A stretch of 64,000 nucleotides of DNA from Boswellia sacra (lineage: Eukaryota; Streptophyta; Magnoliopsida; Sapindales; Burseraceae): the NCBI GenBank assembly GCA_013180625.2, contig SNVD02009067.1:62001-126000 (forward strand), in the 5' to 3' direction. The notes beneath the pieces were generated by a model. It had not been told where the DNA came from and searched no databases. It saw only the letters and a list, made by a program, of their open reading frames with translations. Position numbers and translations under genes: made by a program. Each line of letters starts with the position of its first letter. Positions within the stretch are counted from its first letter, which is position 1. This document shows, one piece after another, positions 13,401 through 23,294 of this stretch.

Positions 13401-13522
13401 TACTTACTGCTGGAGAAGGCAACACTGTGATCAGGCTAATGCCTCCATTGACCATTACAGAGCCGGAGCTTGACGATGCAGTTGAAATTCTAGACAAAGT
13501 TTTGCAAGAACGAGAGATATAA
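10460..13522 (+). pseudogene. acetylornithine-aminotransferase-like pseudogene (PLP lysine lost)
   Basis: Three exons, 10460-10894, 11183-11590 and 12977-13522, give a colinear match to plant acetylornithine aminotransferase (ARGD/WIN1, a plastid or mitochondrial class-III PLP aminotransferase of arginine synthesis). There is an N-terminal transit-like region, then YLDMCYGIAATVLEDADPDK, NSNPDAKEPATEII, ECGLGRTGKLW and the C-terminal domain ending VLQEREI. Defects: an in-frame TAA at 11339-11341; the SGTEAN motif is SGMKAN; SFHGRTLG is replaced by NPLTTKGA; PIQGEGG is deleted; the PLP-binding Asp of the FDEV motif is Gly (FGEV); and the PLP Lys of VAKPLAGG is Asn (LGNPLSRG). The splice sites (GAG/GTAGAT, GAG/GTAATA) are intact and no frameshift was seen. 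It cannot encode an active enzyme. Confidence 0.9.
11995..12040. repeat. TA-rich microsatellite in pseudogene intron 2
   Basis: A (TA)n run interrupted by TATG units, within the 1.4-kb second intron. Confidence 0.8.
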
Positions 13523-14279
13523 TTTAAACTATACGAGAAAAAAGAATGCTAGAGTTAAGCAGCTCAAACATTTAATCCTTCAAATAACTGCTGCTGCTGC
13601 CGCTGTTGTTGTTGTTGTTGTTGTAATATGTTACGGTGAAAACTTGGAACTAGAGGTAAGTTGGTATTTGATTTTTCATTGAAGTTCGATTTTGACTACT
13701 TCTCAGTTATTTAAATATTTTAATGTGTTTATTTTTTTATAAATAATAATTTTTTAAAAAAAATTTAATACAAACTTATCATACAAATTAATGTAGCATA
13801 CAGGGATGAGTTTCAAAAATCAAATACAATTAATTAAGGTTCATGATGTAACAATCATATGTAATAATGTTGTATACGTGAATTTGTTTGAATAATTGAT
13901 GAGCGTGACACCACTCTTTGTTTATTTAAAATTGATTCTTAAAGAATATGATTCTAATGAAAGAAAATAAAAATTATTTAGATTTTATCTCAGCTCTTTA
14001 CTTTACCCTTACTTGTCTAGCATATCCTCAAACAATTATTAATTAACCTATTTGTATATATAAGCTAAAGTTAACAGTTTTAATCATTATTATTTATCTC
14101 TCATGTATATAAAGGATAATTTTTATGGTATTTTTACAACTTATTTAATGATTCCCCAACTTATTTCTCTACTAAATTCTTATATTAAATCTTATAATAT
14201 AAATAATTTCTTCAAAATAATGATTCTTTAACGCAACGCGGAATAAGTTTGATTTTGCATTTTACAGCCAAATTACGCG
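13523..14279. other. downstream of the pseudogene, no gene seen
   Basis: Begins with a (TTG)n repeat at 13602-13624 that is probably in the former 3' UTR, then AT-rich DNA. No frames or elements supported. Confidence 0.5.
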
Positions 14280-15030
14280 GAATAAGTCCATTCAGTAGGA
14301 GCCCGGAGACCAGTAACTTCAACCCAATTGATAGTATTGTACGTACCTTCCAAAACTTGCAGCTTCAAAGGACAGCTGTGAGCCCACTTCTGAGGAGTTG
14401 AAGTGGGCTTGGCCCATGGATTATTCCTTATAGGCCTTTGGGGAACAACCTTTTATCCCTTTCGACGCCGAAATTTAACGAATTGAAATAAGTTTAATTA
14501 GATTGAACAAAAGATCATTATCTCATAAGTAATTCCAAAAGCATTTTGGCATATTGTTGAAATTCACAGTAAATCACTTTAATACAAGCTTACATCCCCA
14601 TGAGGTATTGTCAGTTTTGGGTTGGAGTCGGCACTATTTTGTCTTGAAAAGGTCTCTTGTTAAGAAAGGAGAGTAACCCTTACAAGAGATATAGGATAAA
14701 GTAATTACCCTTAATTTGGACTCAACAGAAAATAAACCTCCTGCTAGTTGGGACAGGGCCATCTATGCTAACTATTTACACATGGATTTTAAGGGCTTGC
14801 ATGCCCACAAAGTATTATTGTCTACTCTAAGTCGAAACCTGCACAATTTTATCTTGAAAAGACTCTCGTTGGAGAAGGGGAATAACCCAACTATGTCTAG
14901 AAAATCATGTATCAAAATACTTCTCTAGGCAAATCGAAAATAATGCTTTCGGTAGAAGTTCAAAATAATTTGTCAATTATTTAAGAGTACTTTAAACAAT
15001 AAAAATAAAATCTTTCATTAAATACTCAAA
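14280..15030. repeat. degenerate repeat unit, right copy
   Basis: Contains blocks A (about 14290-14325), B (14379-14430), C (about 14465-14545) and D (about 14910-15020). B, C and D occur in the same order as at 4800-6056. Block B again has the inverted repeat AGCCCACTT/AAGTGGGCT and TGGGCTTGGCCCATGG. Between C and D it carries an extra directly repeated segment (14596-14679 and 14801-14888). Confidence 0.6.
14596..14888. repeat. two diverged direct copies of a dispersed repeat
   Basis: Copy 1 (about 14596-14679) and copy 2 (about 14801-14888) share GTATTGTC/GTATTATTGTC, AGTCG, TTTTGTCTTGAAAAGGTCTC versus TTTTATCTTGAAAAGACTCT, and a GAGTAACCC/GAATAACCC end. The TATTGTC...TTTTGTCTTGAAAAGG pattern resembles an LTR-like repeat common in plant genomes (from memory). 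The 70-codon plus-strand frame over copy 2 is not supported as a gene. Confidence 0.5.
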
Positions 15031-15846
15031 CACATACTTTATTCATTAATGTTTTCACTTTAAATTCATATCCATGTTTTAGCATTGTGATCACTAAGAT
15101 AAGTAGAATTAATTAATACTTCATTAAGTTTTAATTCTATTTCAATTAATGATCATATTATGCCCAATATTAGTCTTTACATTATTGTCAAAATTCCATC
15201 TCTTTGTACATTTAATGAATGGTAATTACCAAACCTTGTAGGAGGTTAATGAATTGGTATGGTAGTGAAATGAACATATATTTATCAAAAAAGACACACA
15301 CACAGAGAGAGAAAGAAAGAGAGAGAGAGAACCTACGAATGAAACTTGATGTCTACTAATTTTACATGTCAAAAATGATTATTGAAGATATGTACTCAAT
15401 TATTTATAGTACTTTTTTATTTGAAACTAGCTAACCCGGCCACTACAAAAAGGTTGTGAAGAGAGTTGATGTTACTTTATATTTTATGTGTCGTGTGTCC
15501 AAACATTTTGATATATATTATTGCCAAATGATGATGAATATACATAAACTATATATAGTATGCATGAGATGCATATTATAATTAATTACAAAACATAATT
15601 GCAAAGTATATATATACTCTTCACACATAATAATTACAACACCAACATATATTCAAACTTTGTTCATCAAATAATAATAATAATGAAGCTTCATACAACC
15701 ACCATGGAAACTTTAAAAATCCTAGAGTAAACGACATAGTATATAGAGAGTATTTAATCTGATCATTTTTGTTATGGCATTTGGCAAATATTTAAATTTT
15801 TAAATATACAAGGGGAGAATGCGCGCAGCAGCTTCTGCTTATATAG
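15031..15846. other. intergenic; microsatellite and possible CACTA-like terminus
   Basis: An (AC)n(AG)n tract lies at about 15294-15330. CACTACAAAAAGGTTG at 15441-15456 resembles a CACTA transposon terminus but no partner was found. The 3' UTR of the RIC gene should begin at 15846 and run left. Confidence 0.4.
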
Positions 15847-16930
15847 CTAAGTTTGAATATTGGAATCCTTTTTATTGAGAGCAGGAGCAGCGGGTGGTTT
15901 GCCTTCAGCTTGTGCAGCCATGGCCAGCTCAAATTGATCCAAAGCAACAGAAGGGATAGTTGTAATAAGGTTAGGAGCCATGAGATTTTCCCAACCCTTC
16001 ATTGGATTATTATTATTCTTATTGTCACTCACAGAGCCATCTATCCCTATGTGTGTCACATGCTTTACATCTGTTGGAAACCCTATTTCCATCTCTTCCT
16101 CCAGTTCTTCCATCTCTTCCTTGTATACTGTACATCATGATCGTCACATGTCAGAACCAAAAAAAAAAAAAAAGAGGATCATTATATATAGACCAATATA
16201 TTATATTTCTTTAAGCAACATCAAAAGTATAGCGTGGCGTAAATACAGTATTTTATGTATACTAAAATTAATTATTCTTATGAAAACTTTATAGCAGAAA
16301 AAAAAAATTACTGTGTTGAAAATAGCTATATATATAATACGCAATATAATATCGAGTCAATTGTAATGTAACGTAAGAATGACTCAATATATTCAGTTTA
16401 AGTTAATGATCACTTAATAACAAGAAGAAAGAATTACAAAATAAAATGATTAATAATGAAAATAACAAGATTATAATCATAATTAACAAAAAAAATTGAG
16501 AGAGTGGTTAATTAATTAATTACCAAATAATTGAGAGATGTTTTTGACGCTCTTAAACAGCCTATGGAAGCTACTGGATATATCAGGCTTTGAGTTCGCC
16601 AGGAACCTAAAAGAACCCTTCATGCTTTGATCACTCGATATGCTTTCTTCATCTTCTTCTCTTTTGCCTTCACAAAAATAATTTAATTACAAATTAAAGC
16701 AAACCCAAATGTTGAATTAATAAACCTGAAAAATGAGAAATTAACAAAGCTAGCTACACAGAGAGGGACTCATATATACTTGGAATTGCTGATGAAGAGT
16801 TTGAAGCTGCCGCAGGCTTTGATGATGATCTCGGCCGAGGCTGCTGCTGCTGGACAACTGCAATGCTTGATTCGGAAATACAACCAACAGAGAAAGGAAG
16901 CAGAACAAATCTTTCCATTCTATCTCTCAT
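15847..16930 (-). CDS. CRIB-domain RIC protein (ROP GTPase effector)
   Basis: ROP-interactive CRIB-motif protein most like RIC10/RIC11. RICs bind GTP-loaded ROP GTPases and direct cytoskeletal or vesicle outputs in polar growth. Three exons, 16930-16780, 16667-16524 and 16127-15847, give 191 residues. The N-terminal block MERFVLLPFSVGCISESS matches the conserved RIC start. A Ser/Gln/Arg-rich linker follows, then FHRLFKSVKNISQLF, an acidic run, the CRIB core IGFPTDVKHVTHIG, and a C-terminal GWENLMAPNL...QFELAMAAQAEG tail. The chosen ATG (16930) is the first in frame; a reading that starts 18 bases earlier begins with TTG. Donors are GTATAT and GTAATT and phases are consistent. The exact family member is uncertain. 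Confidence 0.93.
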
Positions 16931-18460
16931 TTCTTGATCATATATCAAAGTAACAATACTAGCTAGCTATATATCAACAATACCGCTGTAGGGAAATCAA
17001 TGAAAAGAATGAATAACAGCTAAAATATGGCAAGCACATGCAAAGCTAGCCGCAGGCAGGAGATTGAAAGATATGGTAATAACACTCGAGGAAGATATAG
17101 AAATCCAATTCCCTGCAGGAAGTGGCAGTAGTGGTTTTTTATAATAATAATAAGAAGAAGAAGAATCAATGATAACAATAATATTTGGTTAGATAGCTAG
17201 GCTGGTGCAGTTGCAGGTGCAGGTGCTTATGGCTTTGTTATGAAGCTACAATAATAGTACGTATATAAAGTCAAGCTACATATGATCAGGTTTGTTTGGT
17301 AGAGAGGAAAAATAAAGAGAGAAAGAGAGAATCTTTTATTAATAAAAGGAATTAATGGTGAAGTTTAACCTAATAATTAACAAAGTCCCAACACACGTAT
17401 GTGTTGCAGACATGCAATCAGAAAAGAGAGAAAAAGAAATTAGGTAGAACTGCAATTGCAATTGCATTAACTATCAACTATCAATTAAACTTTTTCCTAT
17501 TCAAGACTCTACAGTGGGCTCCTACCTTCACTTGCCTCTCTTCTACAATAAGCCACCATTTTTTTCTGCCTTTAAAGAAATATCATTTTTTTTTAATTCT
17601 TCATTTGCTTTTTCTCTTTTTGGATAATATCCCCTACACCTCTTAGATTTGGGTTTTGTAAGACACTTACACCAGCCAGCTTCATATATTTTTTATTTTT
17701 ACTTCTCATCAAAATTATCTTCACAGGACATTACCATTTTCCATTTAGTGTTCACCCATCAAACAAATCAATTTTGTTAACATAGAAAAATCATAGCAAC
17801 AGGCAAAGGGTGTTCTTGAATTAGGTAAAGGCCTTGAGGGGGGCAAGATGATATTTTTCTTCATTTTTCCTTTCAGATTTTCTTTGCTTACTTATTTTGA
17901 ACTCAAACCTGCTTAGTAGTGCATCACAAGCGATGATATTGTAGTTTCACTAGATGGAAGCACTTGGTGATGGAGACAAAATGGGAACATTTCTTGATTT
18001 CAAAGAAGTAAAGCATAATTGATGGTTGAAATTCGAAGACAGATTTGTTGGGGAAAAAGATATTAGATATTCCTTGGACTAGAGACTTCAGTTTAAAATT
18101 GAGTTTGTTTGAAAATTCATGATTACTTTTATTTCTTTGTATTGACTAAAGTGGAATTCAAGTTAATTAACTGTTTTAATCATCCATATCCATAATTTAT
18201 AAATCTAATATACTACTACTATTAGATCTCAATCTCATGTAGGTATGAAAATGAAAATTCCATATTCTAAGCTATAAGAGGTTGTTGATCCAATAAATCC
18301 TCTTGCTTTGACATGCAATCTTGAGAATTGACACTCAATGGCACAAAATAAACATTGAATGCGATTCCAAGGAGCTATGCTATGCAAAAGATAGTATAAA
18401 ACTTAGCCGAACAAGTGATCCACTGAGAAGAGGAGACTTCAGAAAACTCATATATTAAAT
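16931..18460. other. upstream region of the RIC gene, no other gene seen
   Basis: Probable 5' UTR and promoter of the RIC gene, with (AAT)n(AAG)n at 17141-17163 and GCAGGTGCAGGTGC direct repeats at 17208-17226. The 81-codon plus-strand frame at 17401-17646 is Phe/Leu/His-rich and unsupported. Confidence 0.45.
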
Positions 18461-18464
18461 AGAG

Positions 18465-18530
18465 AGAAATCTTCTAAAGGGTCATACTATAATCTTGGTA
18501 ACGGTAACTCTATTGATATGAGATTCTGGT
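18465..18530 (+). pseudogene. possible relic of a LINE-type retrotransposon
   Basis: A short frame reads GSYYNLGNGNSIDMRFW then stops. This resembles the G-x-x-W-x-(I/V)GNGxSIxFW motif that follows reverse transcriptase in plant LINEs. Nothing else of a LINE is recognisable around it, so support is weak. Confidence 0.2.
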
Positions 18531-18901
18531 GACATGTAACAACGTGTTGCTGATGCACAACAATATTTCAAACATTCACTATGTTACCAGTTAGTGTTTA
18601 AAATTACTAATCGTCATTGCATGCTCTCAGGATATCGTTACTTGTTGCCAAAATATCGTCCTGGTGAAGTAAGCAATTTCCTCTTTTTGGATAATGAGCA
18701 CCTCAAAAGCTAAATCCTGATAGAGAAATCTCTTTCCACTTGTAGACTATGTATTACTGTACATATCTGTTTGCTTTTCAATTTCTTAGACAAAGAAACA
18801 AAGAAACAACTCAACAAATTACAGCTAAAGTAGGGTTGGTAGAAATTGATGTTGATTGTTTACAAATCCAAGATGATCTTGTATAGGGGCAGCTAAGCTG
18901 A

Positions 18902-19146
18902 CTACTTTCTCACCAAATCCATGATGGTGATCTTGTCCATGCTATATGTTCTCAGCTGAGGGAGTCTCTGGCCGGTGTTCAAAAACAATCTGCAGTATTG
19001 CAAAGGTCAAACAACAGCATTTTCAAAGGAAAAATGCAACAAGAAAAGAAAATGGGTAGCATTAGCACCTCTGAAGCCAACCTGCTTCCTCCAACTTGGT
19101 CAGCTTCGATGCAATTTAATGGATTGCCGCTGACCAGGAACTCAAC
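18902..19146 (-). CDS. two coding-like exons of an unrecognised gene (3' end)
   Basis: On the minus strand an exon at 19146-19082 (acceptor TTCTGTTAAG, reading VEFLVSGNPLNCIEADQVGG and SR) joins in phase, at a GTTGGC donor and an ATACTGCAG acceptor, to an exon at 18989-18902. The second exon reads LFLNTGQRLPQLRTYSMDKI then TIMDLVRK and a TAG. The 50-residue joined reading is polar, uses diverse residues and looks like real protein. I do not recognise the family. Upstream exons could lie between 19150 and 20080, where other splice-like boundaries occur (for example TTTTCAG at about 19763 and TTACAG/GTAATA at 19695), but I could not join them. Alternatively this is a gene remnant or the spliced 3' UTR of the PPR gene. 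Confidence 0.35.
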
Positions 19147-20084
19147 CTTAACAGAAGAAGTTGATATTACAAAGCAGTATGAGACAACAAATTCTTTGAG
19201 CAAGCAACCTTGCTGTACTCACCTCACTATCTAATTTTTAATCTAAGATCCAATCAAAATCCAGCGAGCAAGGGAAAGAGCCAAACATCCTTCTCTTTCA
19301 TTAACAATTTCTTTGTCTTTAACTCAACTACAGTTTTTCAGAAATCAATCTATGGGTTTTTAAGCATACTGTTAATAAAGCAGAGCAAATAAAAGACATT
19401 TCAGCGGCCAGATTAAGCATAGGTTATAATTTAAGCCTCAAAAAGTACATCACAATTTGATTTCTATCCCGCAGAGCACTGAAACTACTACAATTTGGTT
19501 GTCCATAATATCAAAATACTAAAAAAATGGATAATTATATTTACATTCAAAGATAAACCTAAACTTGCCTGTTTGATGTCAAGTAAAAAAGTTGTGGTGC
19601 TACAACCCACTAAATCTACAAGACTCAAGCTAATCTTTTCTTGTTTCATTTCAATTCAAGTCTACATTATAGTGTGAATGAGTTGATTTATTACCTGTAA
19701 GTAATAACTTCAATCGCTCAACCATCAATATTATGTGTCTAGACCTGTTGTACCTGCTTTTGAGCTTCATCTGAAAATGTACACAGATGCAGTAGCAAGT
19801 TCATTTAAATATAAGGACCAAAAAAGTCAACACAAAGAAGTATAAAGATTTTAATTTTGGGGCATATATATCAAGATCCTTCAGAGGATTAAGAAGGTTG
19901 GACATCAATATTGGTACCATGCAATCACCATCCTCGCGCTGCTCCACTGCAGCAACCTTCAAAAGCACAGAGGGTTTGGACAAATGCATCATGAAATGCC
20001 AATACAATTGTAGCTGCTCTGGAGCAACAATGATTTACAACTTCTGAAAATCTAGGTGACACACGCAAGAAGATTTGGCTTTGC
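19147..20084. other. region downstream of the PPR gene
   Basis: Probably the PPR 3' UTR followed by unassigned sequence. Minus-strand open segments such as SKPSVLLKVAAVEQREDGDC (about 19925-19985) look mildly coding but have no Met or recognisable family, and their boundaries are uncertain. Confidence 0.3.
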
Positions 20085-22376
20085 TCACCAGTAATCTCCA
20101 CAAGAGCATTGACCATGCTTAAAATGATGAAACCGATGAATGTCTCTTACAGTTATTTCCCTACTTAAAAGCTGACAAGTGTACTTGATAAAGTTATGAC
20201 AATCAGTACAAATGCGTAGGTTCTTCATTACCCGAATCGGTGTCCCACATGGTGTGCTAATGATGCCATATGCAACTGCAAGCTTTTCACTGTGGAAACG
20301 AAGAAACATTTCAGCTTGTTCTTCTTCTACATCCTGCATTACCATTTTCACATCAGACAAGTACCCAATTTCCTTCAATCTACCAGTTAGCTTCTCCAAG
20401 TATAAATATATGTCAGTGTCCTGTGGATGGGATCTATCTCCCATGACAAAGCAATGGACCTGATTCTTAAGCTGGATCCAAGATTGACCAGGGTGTTTCT
20501 TTATTCCTCTATGTTGCATCAATCTCTTCCATTTTTCTGCCTCTTCCCATTTGTGTTCAGCAGCAAAAGCATTTGATAATAAAATATAAGGACTTGCATT
20601 AAATGGTTCAAGTTGAAGCAGTTTTCCCGAAGCCCACTTCCCCATTGTAACATTTTTGTGCAGTCGACAAGAAGATAAGAATGACATCCAAACTGCACTT
20701 AGATGGGAGAGACCATTCTTACAAATGAACTTCTTTGTCTCATTCAAGCGACCAGCACGGCCATAAAGATCAACCATGCAAGTGAAATGTTCAAACCCAG
20801 GCTTTATGCCATAAACTTCTTTCATCAACCTGAAGTATTTGCAGCCTTCGTCAAGCAGGCCTGCATGGCTGCATGCAGTTAAAACCCCTACAAAAGTAAC
20901 CTCATTTGGTGTGATTCCCTCCTCCATCATGTATTCAAAAAGCTGAACAGCCTTCCTCCCTTGTCCATGTAAAGCATAGGCAGCTATCATTGAAGTCCAT
21001 TGCACAAGATTTGGATTGTCAGTTTGTGTGAAAATCATCCAAGCATCACCCAAGCTTCCACATTTAGCATACATGTCAATTAAAGATGAACCCAAATGAG
21101 CGTCAATTTTGTGTCCAACTTTCTTAATGTGGGCATGGATCTGTCGACCAAGTTCCAAAATTCCAGCGTTAGAACAAGCAGAAACAATACTAGTGAGAGT
21201 AAATTTGTCCACCCTGACCTGTTCACGTACCATAGAGGTAAACATTCTAAAAGCGTATTCATATTCACCACTCTGAACATACCCAGAAACCATTGAGCTC
21301 CATGAAACTATTTCTGCCTCAGGGGAAATCTTGGAATTTTGCAGCCTCACTAAATCCCTAGACATTTTTCCAAAAACTAAAGATGCTTTTTCCATTTTCC
21401 CGAATTTGCAATACATATCTATGACTGAATTCCTTATGAACCCATCATCTTGAACACCAAATCTTAGAACACAACCATGAATCTGTCTTCCAAGTTCCAC
21501 ATTAGATAAAGCAGAAGCCAAATTCAAGGCAATGGAGAAAGTCACTTTGTTGAACAAATGTCCACTACTAATCATCTTTTGAAGTAGCTCCAGAGCAGCT
21601 CTTTCAAATCCATTCTTCATTAGGCCATCTATAATCGTATTCCAACTCGCAACATCCTTTTCAGGAAATCTTTCAAACATATCACAAGACCTTTCCACAT
21701 CACCCATACGCAAAAACACACCGAGCATTATATTCCATGATACATTATCTCTATCTTCCATCAATTCAAATAACCTTTCCGCATACTCAAAAGCCTCACA
21801 TTTCACATAAAAATCAAGGACAGAATTCTCCAACACAACATCCAAACCAATCCCAGTTCTCAAGATCCACCCGTGAACACTCCTGCCTACCCTAACCTCA
21901 TTCAAACTCGACGAACACTTCAAAACACAGGACAGAGTAAATTCATTCGGACAAACACCTTCTATTTGCATTTTCCTAAAACAATCCAAGGCCATATTAT
22001 GACAACCCCTACGACCAAAACCCGACAATAGAATCGTCCATGTGCGGACATCTTTATCAAGCATTTCATCGAAAACCTTCTCTGCATAAACAAAATTTTG
22101 ACACTTCACATAAAGACTCAAAAGATAATTACCCTCTTGCGGACTTTGAACAGAGCCGTTCTTTATCAACTGGGCATGAAGGGTCTGGACTTCTGACTCA
22201 TTTGTTGAGTCATCTTTGCCCGGTAAAGAGGTGTAAAAATGAGATTGAATGTGTTGAAAAGCATATTTAGTTGTCTTAATAAGATTTCTTGTCACAATAA
22301 TTGAAACGAGATAATGGTTTTGCTTCAAAAACGCCTTGGCGCCAAAACTTGTGGTTCCACAACAAGCCCATCTCAT
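20085..22376 (-). CDS. DYW-class pentatricopeptide repeat protein
   Basis: An intronless 763-residue PLS-DYW protein; this class binds organelle RNA and performs C-to-U editing. The N-terminus (about 50 residues, basic and Ser/Thr-rich, few acids) suggests a mitochondrial or plastid transit peptide. Repeats follow from about residue 65 (for example VFDEMLDKDVRTWTILLSGF, LIDMYAKCGSLGDAWMIFTQ, PNEVTFVGVLTACSHAGLLD). The E/E+ region and PG box (HPGQSWIQL) come next, then the DYW deaminase. The catalytic HSE starts at His695, the zinc ligands are in CTDCH (Cys723, Cys726) with the second site CSC, and the protein ends GDYW, so it looks intact. The ATG at 22376 gives a full-length protein. An E2F-like site sits 45 bases upstream. 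The specific editing site or orthologue is unknown. Confidence 0.97.
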   Translation of the reverse strand: MRWACCGTTSFGAKAFLKQNHYLVSIIVTRNLIKTTKYAFQHIQSHFYTSLPGKDDSTNESEVQTLHAQLIKNGSVQSPQEGNYLLSLYVKCQNFVYAEKVFDEMLDKDVRTWTILLSGFGRRGCHNMALDCFRKMQIEGVCPNEFTLSCVLKCSSSLNEVRVGRSVHGWILRTGIGLDVVLENSVLDFYVKCEAFEYAERLFELMEDRDNVSWNIMLGVFLRMGDVERSCDMFERFPEKDVASWNTIIDGLMKNGFERAALELLQKMISSGHLFNKVTFSIALNLASALSNVELGRQIHGCVLRFGVQDDGFIRNSVIDMYCKFGKMEKASLVFGKMSRDLVRLQNSKISPEAEIVSWSSMVSGYVQSGEYEYAFRMFTSMVREQVRVDKFTLTSIVSACSNAGILELGRQIHAHIKKVGHKIDAHLGSSLIDMYAKCGSLGDAWMIFTQTDNPNLVQWTSMIAAYALHGQGRKAVQLFEYMMEEGITPNEVTFVGVLTACSHAGLLDEGCKYFRLMKEVYGIKPGFEHFTCMVDLYGRAGRLNETKKFICKNGLSHLSAVWMSFLSSCRLHKNVTMGKWASGKLLQLEPFNASPYILLSNAFAAEHKWEEAEKWKRLMQHRGIKKHPGQSWIQLKNQVHCFVMGDRSHPQDTDIYLYLEKLTGRLKEIGYLSDVKMVMQDVEEEQAEMFLRFHSEKLAVAYGIISTPCGTPIRVMKNLRICTDCHNFIKYTCQLLSREITVRDIHRFHHFKHGQCSCGDYW

Positions 22377-22418
22377 TTTACGAGCTTTTTGTTAGTTATT
22401 CACAGCTTCTGTTTGGTA

Positions 22419-22431
22419 CTTGGCGCCAAAG
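22419..22431. promoter_or_regulatory. E2F-like palindrome upstream of the PPR gene
   Basis: CTTGGCGCCAAAG contains TTTGGCGC on the minus strand, matching the plant E2F consensus TTTSSCGC. It lies 43-55 bases before the ATG. A second TTGGCGCCAAAA occurs at 22336-22347 inside the start of the coding region (codons for FGAK). Confidence 0.45.
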
Positions 22432-22439
22432 TAGAAGGA

Positions 22440-23294
22440 TTTGTTTGTTTAAAGTAGTTTCTAACACAGCATTACCGTTACCTGGAATCACATTTTTAAA
22501 TATTAAAAATAGTCAAAATACTACTAAAATTTTTTAGATGCTCCCAAAATATCTTAACTTAATTATTCTTAGATTATGAAGGAATGCCGTCAACGATTTT
22601 GGTACTTAAAATTAATTATGGTCAATTTTTTCTTTCTGATTAGTTCTGAAGAAAAGAAATTTGATATTTACATGGTGAAGAATACTTATTTCCATAAATA
22701 TTTTATATAATTCTTATCTCTCTTTAAAAAATATATATAGTTTTTTTGTAAATTTAAAAAGAAAAAGAAAACTTTTTTGAAGATCTATAACAGGCTCAGG
22801 AGCTTTCATGAGCTATAACGCTGACCACTGATTCCATAGAGCAGAGAATTTTCCTTCCCAAATTTCGAATTCATATCTAAGAATAGATGATGTTTATTCA
22901 CCTGCTTTTAATAGTTGAGAGTTGAGTTTCTAATTTAGAAGATTAGCAATGATCCCTTAAATATATCCCCAAAAACACTGTTTTTATCCAATTTCATGAA
23001 AGATTTATAAATAATCTTTCATAATTTCAAGAGATATATAAGACATGAAAGCAGCAGCATTGACATTCTAGCTTTTCAAATAATTTTCACATTTTCAAAC
23101 TCTAGAAATGAGAACTTCGAAGCAAAGAGGTGTGGATATATTCAAATGCTCATTATACAAAAGAATATCAAAAAAGTCCTGGTGTTTAACCAGTTAGTAT
23201 AAAACCCTTTTTAACGATTTTAACCAGTTAGGGAGAGGAAAGTTTTGAAGCAAAGAGCTTAGATGCTCTTAAAGAATCAGGTTAGTCTACAAAG
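22440..23294. other. intergenic between the PPR gene and the GDT1-like gene
   Basis: Contains the PPR promoter on the right side of that gene and the GDT1-like 3' UTR ending toward 23100-23294. No other feature is visible. Confidence 0.45.

Noticed and set aside
15441..15456. Possible second CACTA terminus
   Set aside because: No partner terminus or subterminal repeats in reach; short match could be chance.
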